Positions 1-5,607 of a DNA stretch of 11,644 nucleotides are shown in pieces (the stretch's first letter is position 1; the number at the start of each line of letters is the position of its first letter). The stretch comes from Treponema sp. UBA1233 (lineage in GTDB: Bacteria > Spirochaetota > Spirochaetia > Treponematales > Treponemataceae): assembly GCA_002309305.1 (NCBI GenBank), contig DBWR01000040.1, positions 1-11,644 on the forward strand. Reading direction: 5' to 3'. The notes under the pieces were generated by a model. It was not told the DNA's origin. It worked only from the letters and a program-made list of their open reading frames with translations, and ran no database searches. A program made the translations under genes and the position numbers.

Positions 1-126
1 GTATTAGAACCTTCAACCGAACCTTGGGGACAGAGAACCTGCTATATAGCAGATCCTGAAGGAAACTTAATTGAAATAGGTTCATGGAATAAACCATTCC
101 GTTCATGGTCTGATAAGGATATGTAA
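1..126 (+). CDS. VOC (glyoxalase/bleomycin-resistance fold) family protein, 3' end only
   Basis: The window opens inside this gene. The frame starting at base 1 is open for 41 codons and ends at TAA (124-126). The visible tail reads PWGQRTCYIADPEGNLIEIG and then ends in SWSDKDM. The pattern W-G-x-R-x-x-x-x-x-D-P-x-G-N-x-I-E-I is the last beta-strand signature of vicinal oxygen chelate proteins, where the second Glu (LIEIG) is usually a metal ligand. The family includes glyoxalases, dioxygenases and antibiotic-binding proteins. The N-terminal half lies outside the window, so neither substrate nor intactness can be judged. It is followed by a 54-nt gap with a promoter for the next operon, so it is probably a separate transcription unit. 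Confidence 0.8.
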   Translation, partial: VLEPSTEPWGQRTCYIADPEGNLIEIGSWNKPFRSWSDKDM

Positions 127-153
127 CATTTTTACCAATTTTCTTTAAATTTA

Positions 154-162
154 TGCTATACT
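154..162 (+). promoter_or_regulatory. Extended -10 promoter for the toxin-antitoxin pair
   Basis: TGC (154-156) directly followed by TATACT (157-162) is an extended -10 element. No good -35 hexamer lies 16-18 nt upstream. Transcription would start near 169, only about 12 nt before the ATG at 181, so the ribosome site GGAGG (170-174) would lie at the very 5' end of the message. The same TGC-TATA arrangement recurs at 1228 and 6604. Confidence 0.55.
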
Positions 163-180
163 AGTAAATGGAGGTCTTGT

Positions 181-387
181 ATGTCAGATGCTCTTGAAGA
201 TGTAGAAAACAGAGTTCAAACTTTTTCTTTAGCAGAACAAATTCACCTGTTGAATTTCATTGCGAGTAATATAAACAAACGGTCTTCTATCTTAAATAGT
301 CAATATTCCGAAGAAGAATCTTTACAAAAAATACGGGAAGCAAGCCTTGCTACTGTTTGGGAGACTGTAAAGAATGACTCGTGGTGA
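181..387 (+). CDS. Putative type II antitoxin partner of MazF-like toxin
   Basis: This is a 68-residue acidic, helical protein that overlaps the following MazF-like gene by 14 nt, the usual antitoxin-first arrangement of MazEF/PemIK modules. The start ATG at 181 follows a strong GGAGG (170-174) with a 6-nt spacer. Residues 13-33 (VQTFSLAEQIHLLNFIASNI) look like the short helix 'xFSLxEQxxLLxFI' seen in many small antitoxins. The tail, rich in Glu and Lys and ending VWETVKNDSW, could be the toxin-wrapping segment. There is no recognisable AbrB or ribbon-helix-helix DNA-binding motif, so autoregulation cannot be read from the sequence. The antitoxin call rests mainly on position. With its toxin broken, this protein may have no remaining target in this locus. 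Confidence 0.6.
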   Translation: MSDALEDVENRVQTFSLAEQIHLLNFIASNINKRSSILNSQYSEEESLQKIREASLATVWETVKNDSW

Positions 388-619
388 TATTTATATGCTT
401 GATTTTGGCATTCCTTTTGGTGGTGAACCGGGAAGACGACGTCCAGTAGTTATAATTCAAGCTGATAAAGACAATCTAAATAATCTTAATACTAAAGTTG
501 TAGTCCCTCTTACATCAAATACCATAAATGCAGATCTGCGAGGAAATGGGTCAAGCCCGATGCGGTACAACCAGTTGTTATGTGGACGCCCGCACTGGGG
601 CACTAGGAGGAACGTATGA
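374..619 (+). pseudogene. MazF/PemK-type mRNA interferase, broken near codon 58
   Basis: The N-terminus is clear MazF/PemK: RGDIYMLDF (residues 3-11), GEPGRRRPVVII (17-28) and VVVPLTSN (42-49). These hold the conserved Arg and Thr regions associated with the RNA-cleavage site. Family members run to about 110-120 residues, whereas this ORF stops at 81. After Asn58 homology ends abruptly: residues 59-81 (GSSPMRYNQLL onward) are unlike MazF and are encoded by a GC-rich stretch with palindromic structure. The missing part normally gives the last beta strands and C-terminal helix of the dimer, so activity is doubtful. The breakpoint begins with GGGTCAAGCCCG (548-559), identical to the core of the REP-like repeats near the right end of the window. 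The stop overlaps the next start as ATGA (616-619). Confidence 0.75.
548..611 (+). other. GC-rich foreign-looking insert at the mazF breakpoint
   Basis: This stretch replaces the 3' part of mazF and is visibly more GC-rich than both flanks. It starts with the 12-mer GGGTCAAGCCCG (548-559), shared with the window's REP-like palindromes. It then forms an imperfect long stem: GCCC (555-558) pairs with GGGC (598-601) and TGCGG (561-565) with CCGCA (590-594). A smaller hairpin, ACAAC (567-571) with GTTGT (574-578), sits inside. It ends with AGGAGG (605-610), which serves as the ribosome site of the next gene. It could be a repeat remnant, a recombination site or an insertion scar. The boundaries are estimates. 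Confidence 0.45.
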
Positions 620-1143
620 AAAGATTATTACTAATTGCAACAACAGTTTTATTATTCATGGGGTGTAAAGAAACTCGTCTTGTTCCGTCTGCTTCAATGG
701 AAAAGACATTAAACTATGGTGAACGAATTGTTGTTCAATATTCAGAAAAATATAGAAAAAACATTAATTATGGAGATATTTTAATATACCAAGATAAGAA
801 AGAAAATATCTTATGTATTAGTAGATGTATTGCTAAAGAAAATGATTCCATAGAAATTAAAGATAATAATGTTTACTTAAATGGTGAAAAACTAGATGAA
901 AAATACTGTTATTTTGATGAAACAATAAAGCCGCAAAATAATGAATACGATGGATTTCTTGTAAATTTAGAAAAAATTACAGTTCCTAAAAATACTATTT
1001 TTGTTTTATGTGATAATCGCTGGAACAGTTTAGACAGTCGTTATAAGGGACCCATTTCTTGTGAAAATATTTTAGGAAAAGTCTTGTATGTTTCTGATAT
1101 GGATAATCCGTTTAAGAAAATTAGAGTATTGTCGAATAATTAA
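616..1143 (+). CDS. Signal peptidase I-like (S26) lipoprotein lacking the catalytic lysine
   Basis: This 175-residue protein has the conserved boxes of type I signal peptidases. PSASM (24-28) matches the nucleophile box P-S-x-S-M, with Ser27 as the candidate nucleophile. GERIVV (35-40) and YGDILIY (52-58) follow, then NDSIEI (76-81) with VYLNGEKL, and CDNRWNSLDSR (132-142) corresponds to the GDNRxxSxDSR box. Two things are odd. The K-R dipeptide that carries the general-base Lys is S69-R70 here, so the Ser/Lys dyad appears lost. The N-terminus ends in LLFMGC, a relaxed lipobox with Cys17, so it may be a lipid-anchored secreted protein rather than a transmembrane protease. The start at 616 follows AGGAGG with a 5-nt spacer and overlaps the stop of the broken mazF. 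It is either a pseudoprotease or uses an alternative base. Confidence 0.7.
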   Translation: MKRLLLIATTVLLFMGCKETRLVPSASMEKTLNYGERIVVQYSEKYRKNINYGDILIYQDKKENILCISRCIAKENDSIEIKDNNVYLNGEKLDEKYCYFDETIKPQNNEYDGFLVNLEKITVPKNTIFVLCDNRWNSLDSRYKGPISCENILGKVLYVSDMDNPFKKIRVLSNN

Positions 1144-1227
1144 AATAAAATTATGATAAAATGGTAAAATGTTGGTTAAATACTGTGAAACAGCTGCATC
1201 AAAAATTTATGAAAAAATCAAATTATA

Positions 1228-1236
1228 TGCTATAAT
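1228..1236 (+). promoter_or_regulatory. Extended -10 promoter, near consensus
   Basis: TGC (1228-1230) plus a perfect TATAAT (1231-1236) lies in a 113-nt AT-rich gap. There is no clear -35. Transcription would start near 1243, close to the GAGG ribosome site (1247-1250) of the 45-codon ORF at 1257. The layout, with a very short leader and the same TGC-TATA and GAGGTCT words, matches the promoter ahead of the antitoxin at 181. Confidence 0.6.
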
Positions 1237-1256
1237 TCTTTTAGTTGAGGTCTAAA

Positions 1257-1394
1257 ATGGTTACAGAAGCTCTAAGAGAAAAGTTTATGGATTATTTTAC
1301 AGTTCTCAATGATGAACAGGCACAGATGGTTCTATCTTATATAGAAAAAATAGATTCCTCACAGGAAAAGAAGAAGAAAATCGTTGCGGTTTAA
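1257..1394 (+). CDS. Small 45-residue orphan protein, antitoxin-like
   Basis: This short ORF starts at ATG (1257) and ends at TAA (1392-1394). It has a convincing promoter at 1228-1236 and a GAGG ribosome site (1247-1250) 6 nt before the start. The product is an amphipathic helical peptide: ALREKFMDYFTVLNDEQAQM (residues 5-24), then VLSYIEKI, then a basic KKKK tail. The 'LxxxFxxYFxxLxxxQxxxVLxYI' pattern recalls the N-terminal helices of small antitoxins, and its control region resembles that of the antitoxin at 181. No toxin follows: the next gene encodes a secreted protein 14 nt downstream. It could be an orphan antitoxin, a remnant of a longer gene, or an unrelated small protein. The function is unknown. 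Confidence 0.5.
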   Translation: MVTEALREKFMDYFTVLNDEQAQMVLSYIEKIDSSQEKKKKIVAV

Positions 1395-1408
1395 CTCGAG
1401 GGAAAAGA

Positions 1409-1786
1409 ATGAAAAGATTTTTGTTGATTTTATGTTTGTGTTTCGGTTCACTCTTTTTATATGCGCAGGGAAGCACGTTGACAGATCATTCAAGGATAAA
1501 AGAATTCTCCTCTTTTAGGATAATGGGAGAAATTGATTTACGGACAGGAAAAGATTATTCATCAGAAGTAAAATACAGGACTCTAAATCATGAAGGCGGA
1601 ATGAGGGTAAGGGTTTTGGAAGTCCTTAAAAAGGATGTGCAGAATAATAAACCCGGAAAATGGTTTTATGTTCTGCTGACCTCCCCTATGTGGGTTGAAG
1701 GTAGGGAATGGATAGAAAAGTATCAGGAATTCCTGATTTTTCTTCCAGATGATATGCCTGTTTTTGACTTTTATGAATTTGGCTAA
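1409..1786 (+). CDS. Small secreted protein with possible SH3-like core, function unknown
   Basis: This is a 125-residue protein with a typical signal peptide (MKRFLLILCLCFGSLFLYAQ), probably cut near residue 20. The start has GAGGG (1398-1402) 6 nt upstream. The mature part contains RVRVLEVLKKDV (67-78), KWFYVLLT (84-91) and WVEGREWIEKY (95-105). This pattern can be laid over the SH3-like domain of the secreted protein at 2256 (EVRVLSV, FWVLVET, GWVWSNYL), so a divergent SH3b fold is possible. It would act in the periplasm or on the surface. Its last 14 nt overlap the ATG (1773) of the damaged phosphatidyltransferase. The sequence does not show whether the C-terminus FDFYEFG is native or cut. 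Confidence 0.65.
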   Translation: MKRFLLILCLCFGSLFLYAQGSTLTDHSRIKEFSSFRIMGEIDLRTGKDYSSEVKYRTLNHEGGMRVRVLEVLKKDVQNNKPGKWFYVLLTSPMWVEGREWIEKYQEFLIFLPDDMPVFDFYEFG

Positions 1787-2154
1787 TGTAATAACTGGCA
1801 TCAGAATCCTTTGCAGCATTGCTTTGCTGAAGTGAGTTTGGTTCAAAATTTGATTCAATTGCAGATATAATCTTTGTGACGGTTTGCCTTATAAAGTTGA
1901 TTCCTGTCTTGGACATTGAAATATGGCTTTATATATGGATTGCGATTATCGCAGTAATCAAGGGCATAAATATTTTGTATGGGCTTAAAAAGCATAAAAG
2001 AGTTGTTTTTGTTCATTCCATTTTGAATAAAGTAACCGGCATATTGGCATTTCTCTTGCCTTTAACCCTGCCATTCCTTGAACTACGTTATACGGCCACA
2101 GTTGTCTGTACAATAGCCACAATCGCAGCGATTCAGGAGAGACATTTTATATGA
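1773..2154 (+). pseudogene. CDP-alcohol phosphatidyltransferase, broken by an internal deletion
   Basis: Two pieces of one membrane enzyme lie in different frames. From ATG 1773 the frame reads MNLANVITGIRILCSIALL and hits TGA at 1833-1835; this is a typical N-terminal first helix of the family. The next frame, from 1831 to 2154, reads SEFGSKFDSIADIIFV, followed by several hydrophobic helices and the end AAIQERHFI. G-S-K-F-D-S-I-A-D is the second half (GxxxDxxxD) of the family motif D-x2-D-G-x2-A-R-x8-G-x3-D-x3-D. The first half (DxxDGxxAR) and roughly 30 residues are missing between Leu19 and SEFG, so the enzyme cannot be active. Such enzymes move a phosphatidyl group from CDP-diacylglycerol to an alcohol such as glycerol phosphate or inositol. 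A GTG at 1876 could start a fragment, but no ribosome site supports it. Confidence 0.8.
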
Positions 2155-2167
2155 ACTGTGATATAAT
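2139..2167 (+). promoter_or_regulatory. Promoter for the SH3-like secreted protein
   Basis: TGA plus a perfect TATAAT (2162-2167) forms an extended -10. GAGACA (2139-2144) lies 17 nt upstream and matches TTGACA at four of six bases. It overlaps the tail of the phosphatidyltransferase pseudogene. Transcription would start near 2174 and give a leader of about 80 nt before the ATG at 2256. Confidence 0.55.
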
Positions 2168-2255
2168 TGTTTTATGTAGATTTTTTATGATTGTCTAAAA
2201 TGTTCACTGTTATGTGAGCCCCGTGTTGTCTTTTTATGAAGAAAGGAGGGATAGA

Positions 2256-3179
2256 ATGAAAAAGAAAATAATTGTTGTGTTTTCTATTTTAATTTGTTTA
2301 TGCAGTGCAATTTTTGCAGAAGACTGGCAGCCGAATACTTTTGATAATGAAAAATTTGAAAAGGCAAATAACACTGTAAAAGAATATGTTGTTAAAAACG
2401 GCACATATCTTTCTGGGACAAAAGATTTTTCCTTTTACTATTTGAATGATGTAAACATTACCTCAGGTTCAATAAAAGAGGAAAAGAATAGTAAATTTGC
2501 TTTTGTCATCATCTATAAAGAAAAGGTTTACTTTTATAAATCTTTTAACCATTATGAATCTGGAATTATGGATTATTCTATCATGAGTTGCACGCCTCCA
2601 ATTATATACTTGAAATTTAATTCTGGTATTGGTGTGGATACTGTCATTATATCTTTTGATGGCTCTGATTTTGTAATGAACAGCATAGACTGCGTTTGGC
2701 AATCATTCAGCGATGTGGAAAGTTATAATGCATTAATGTCAATTCCGTATAAGTACTATTATCTCCAGGGAAGAAAGATCCTTAAGAGGGATTTTGTTGA
2801 ACATACATATGTTTATTCTGATGAAAAGGATAAAATTTATAATCCTAACAATCACTACCGCTTATGGTTGTTGGGAATCGATGGCGCACAATCTGTTAAG
2901 GATGTTTATTATCAGACATATATAACAGATGACAATCTTCGCTTGAGAACATCTAATACTAAAGATTCAAATGTAATAACCCTTCTTAAAAAAGGTACGG
3001 AAGTCAGAGTCCTTAGTGTTGATCCTGCAATAACTCAGATGGAAGGGAAAAAGGGATTCTGGGTTTTGGTTGAAACTGAAACATGTTATATTGGCTGGGT
3101 TTGGTCAAATTATCTTAAGGGATTTGATTATGAAACAACCAGACATTTCTTGGACTTTGACCCACCAAAAACATGGTAG
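2256..3179 (+). CDS. Secreted protein with C-terminal bacterial SH3-like domain
   Basis: This is a 307-residue protein. The start chosen is ATG 2256, preceded by AGGAGG (2244-2249) with a 6-nt spacer; an upstream GTG at 2214 has no such site and would bury the signal peptide. Residues 1-21 (ending CSAIFA) are a classic signal peptide with an AxA-type cleavage site before EDW. Residues 22-220 are rich in aromatic residues and beta-strand-like, with no recognised domain. Residues 224-288 look like a bacterial SH3 (SH3b) domain: DDNLRLRTSNTKDSNVITLL, then KGTEVRVLSV, then GFWVLVET and IGWVWSNYLKG. Such domains commonly bind cell-wall peptides or mediate attachment. The next gene starts 12 nt after the stop, so the two are probably co-transcribed. 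The exact role is unknown. Confidence 0.8.
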   Translation: MKKKIIVVFSILICLCSAIFAEDWQPNTFDNEKFEKANNTVKEYVVKNGTYLSGTKDFSFYYLNDVNITSGSIKEEKNSKFAFVIIYKEKVYFYKSFNHYESGIMDYSIMSCTPPIIYLKFNSGIGVDTVIISFDGSDFVMNSIDCVWQSFSDVESYNALMSIPYKYYYLQGRKILKRDFVEHTYVYSDEKDKIYNPNNHYRLWLLGIDGAQSVKDVYYQTYITDDNLRLRTSNTKDSNVITLLKKGTEVRVLSVDPAITQMEGKKGFWVLVETETCYIGWVWSNYLKGFDYETTRHFLDFDPPKTW

Positions 3180-3191
3180 GAGAATTTATTT

Positions 3192-4565
3192 ATGAAAAAA
3201 GTAACATGTTTTATATTTTTATCTTTCATTTTGATTTCTGCCTTTGCAGATATTAATGAAAAACTCCTTGAAGAAGTTAGAAAGGCAAATTCATTTGATG
3301 ATGAAAGGATTGGATATGGAGGAGAAGAGTCTGAACTGTATAAGTCTGCAGAAGAGCTTGTAAATTCTTGTACAAATCTTGAAATACTAAACCTCATAAA
3401 AGATGAAAGTCCTGTAGTCAGGTGTTATACGGCTTATTTCATTCAGGATAAGGATGTGGAGGCTGACTGGTACAGTATTTTGCTTGCTGAAATTGAAGAT
3501 TATGATAAGTTATTTTTTCAAAGTTGTGACATTCTTTGGTCTTCTTATGCCGGTGATTTTATTATACAGAATCTCTTTGATAAGATGAACGAAACTGAGC
3601 AAAATAGTATAAAACTTCAACTGGTTCAAAGACAGTCAAAGCTAAGTCTGGCTCAATCGGTTTTACAAGATGAAATAAAATCTGATGAATTATATGAGGC
3701 TGCAAGGAAATGGGCATTGGCTGGTAATCCTGATGCTATATTTTCTCTGGCTAAATACAAAAAGACAGAAGACTTGCAGTTGATAAAGACTCTAAAAGAT
3801 AAGAGTGACGGTTTGTATTTTAGGGCCTGTCTGTATAACCTTGATGATTCATATAAACCTGAATTAAGGGATTACATGATTTCCATCATGCCGGAAAAAC
3901 ATTATAGCAGCGAATGGAAGTGGTTCTATAAATTGCTTGCCGCTTTCCATGATGATTTCAGTAAAGAAATATTTGACATGGCATTTTCTGATAAGGTGAA
4001 TAAGGATATTCAGAAATATCATCTGGGATATATCTATGATGCCATAAAAGATTTTAATGACGGATTTTATGATTCTTACTTAAAGACGCTTTGGGTTCAA
4101 CATGATAAAATAGATAATGGCGTAATAGATTATTTCTTAAGGACGGATAAAGACTTTGCCTTGGATGCAATGAAAAAAACATTGATAAACTCCGAAGAAT
4201 ACTTTATGAATACAGAAACTCTGGATTATTTAATAAAATTGCTTAGCAAAAATAATGTTGATTTGACAGAGTATTTTGAAAGGGCTATATTGAAAGATTC
4301 TGTGACCACATTTAGAATCTACATGGATAATATTAGAAGCGTTCAAATTGAAAAAGACGCAATCATAAAGACCATGGAATCGAGGTTAAAGACAGAATGG
4401 AATACCTATGTTTGTGTTCCGCTGTACAATTATCTGATTTCGCTTAACGATAAATCAATAGATGACTTTCTTGTTAAAACATATAAAAAGAATAAAAAGA
4501 AATACCCAAAATGGAGCCAGCCTGAGATAGAACAGATTCTGAACCCCATCATGAAAAAGAAATAG
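3192..4565 (+). CDS. Secreted helical-repeat protein, function unknown
   Basis: This 457-residue protein starts with a signal peptide (MKKVTCFIFLSFILISAFA), cut near residue 19. The ribosome site GGAG (3179-3182) overlaps the TAG of the previous gene, with a 9-nt spacer to the ATG. The mature protein is almost entirely predicted-helical and acidic. Segments such as NLEILNLIKDESPVVRCYTA, LAGNPDAIFSLAKYKKTEDL and SLNDKSIDDFLVKTYKKNKK resemble irregular HEAT-like helical pairs, although no clean repeat period is evident by eye. There is no lipobox, no transmembrane helix after the signal and no catalytic motif. Its pairing with the SH3-like protein upstream suggests a shared periplasmic or envelope role, which is inference. 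I do not recognise a named family. Confidence 0.75.
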   Translation: MKKVTCFIFLSFILISAFADINEKLLEEVRKANSFDDERIGYGGEESELYKSAEELVNSCTNLEILNLIKDESPVVRCYTAYFIQDKDVEADWYSILLAEIEDYDKLFFQSCDILWSSYAGDFIIQNLFDKMNETEQNSIKLQLVQRQSKLSLAQSVLQDEIKSDELYEAARKWALAGNPDAIFSLAKYKKTEDLQLIKTLKDKSDGLYFRACLYNLDDSYKPELRDYMISIMPEKHYSSEWKWFYKLLAAFHDDFSKEIFDMAFSDKVNKDIQKYHLGYIYDAIKDFNDGFYDSYLKTLWVQHDKIDNGVIDYFLRTDKDFALDAMKKTLINSEEYFMNTETLDYLIKLLSKNNVDLTEYFERAILKDSVTTFRIYMDNIRSVQIEKDAIIKTMESRLKTEWNTYVCVPLYNYLISLNDKSIDDFLVKTYKKNKKKYPKWSQPEIEQILNPIMKKK

Positions 4566-4586
4566 GATTTCCTGCGGCCACCCATG

Positions 4587-4615
4587 TTGACAGTACTGGA
4601 ATAATTTAATATCGT
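4587..4615 (+). promoter_or_regulatory. Putative promoter giving a leaderless rlmM-like transcript
   Basis: A perfect -35 TTGACA (4587-4592) is followed after 17 nt by TATCGT (4610-4615), a weak -10. Transcription would begin at or within a base or two of the ATG at 4622. There is no Shine-Dalgarno sequence in front of that ATG, which fits a leaderless message. The weak -10 keeps confidence moderate. Confidence 0.4.
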
Positions 4616-4621
4616 GTTGAT

Positions 4622-5596
4622 ATGGGAAACTATTCGATTAAAGAAATCAGCGGATGTGCATTTTTATCTTTTCCGGGCATGAAGGAGCTTTTGTTTTCTG
4701 AATGCTCGGGGCGTTTTGGAAAGGACATTTCTTCATCCGAGCAGTATGGGGATTTGGTTTATGTCCCTGACTGCGTGTCTGATGGTGTCATGCCGTACTG
4801 GTCAAGGTGTACCATGCTCAAGCCGCTTTTAATCACTTTTGAATCTGTCTCTGATGCCGCCAATGCTCTAAAGTCAATCCAAAGGTCATGGGCTCCATAT
4901 TCTTATACGCTTTTTCGCCGCAGTTCCCTGATTCAAGACAAGCTTCCCTATGTAAACTTAAAGAACCGCGATTTTCCATTTGACATTCCCAATACACCTA
5001 TAGGCCTCTACACCTTAACCGATGAACACACGATGATAGCCTCGGCCCTTACAGACAGCAATCTTCCGGCCGGAAACATAACATTCAACGAAGACCATAT
5101 AAATCCGCCGAGCAGGGCATATCTAAAGATTCAGGAAAGCCTTACTCTTGCGCATCATTTTTTTGGAGTTGAAATGCCTGGTGTAGGTAGCCGATGTTTT
5201 GAAGCCGGTGCATGTCCCGGTGGATGGACATGGGTTCTTGCAAATCTTGGTGCCAGAGTTTTTGCAGTGGACCGTTCACCGCTTGTTGATGCATTAATGA
5301 ACAATCCTCTTGTTACGTTTCAGGCTCACGATGCTTTTACCTTAAAGCCTGAAGCTCTAGGAGAATTCGACTGGATTTTCAGCGACGTAATCTGTTATCC
5401 CGAACGCCTCTATGAATGGGTGTGCATGTGGCTGGAAAGCAAAAAGGTCAGGAACATGATCTGTACGATTAAAATGCAGGGGGAAATCAACTGGCCTTTA
5501 GTTCATAAATTCGCATCAATTCCGGACAGCCGTGTCGTTCACCTAAACTACAACAAGCATGAGCTTACTTTCATTCACTGTGCGCCAAAATCTTGA
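4622..5596 (+). CDS. rlmM: RlmM-like SAM-dependent RNA 2'-O-methyltransferase
   Basis: This 324-residue protein has an N-terminal RNA-binding part (about 1-160) and a C-terminal Rossmann-fold methyltransferase. The SAM site is GACPGGWTWVLANLGARVFA (196-215) followed by VDRSP. The K-D-K-E catalytic tetrad of RNA ribose 2'-O-methyltransferases is visible: Lys169 (YLKIQE), Asp255 (WIFSDV), Lys284 (CTIKMQ) and Glu314 (HELTF). RlmM of E. coli (about 366 residues) methylates C2498 of 23S rRNA, and this protein has the same layout though somewhat shorter. The in-frame codon TAA at 4607-4609 excludes a longer start. ATG 4622 has no ribosome site and may be leaderless. It converges on metA with an 11-nt gap. 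The exact target nucleotide is inferred from the family. Confidence 0.8.
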   Translation: MGNYSIKEISGCAFLSFPGMKELLFSECSGRFGKDISSSEQYGDLVYVPDCVSDGVMPYWSRCTMLKPLLITFESVSDAANALKSIQRSWAPYSYTLFRRSSLIQDKLPYVNLKNRDFPFDIPNTPIGLYTLTDEHTMIASALTDSNLPAGNITFNEDHINPPSRAYLKIQESLTLAHHFFGVEMPGVGSRCFEAGACPGGWTWVLANLGARVFAVDRSPLVDALMNNPLVTFQAHDAFTLKPEALGEFDWIFSDVICYPERLYEWVCMWLESKKVRNMICTIKMQGEINWPLVHKFASIPDSRVVHLNYNKHELTFIHCAPKS

Positions 5597-5607
5597 CGAT
5601 GAAAACC

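Noticed and set aside
548..615. Integron attC site at the mazF breakpoint
   Set aside because: GTTATGT (577-583) is one mismatch from GTTRRRY and the region is palindromic, but no RYYYAAC partner lies at a suitable distance, and no matching sites separate the following genes.
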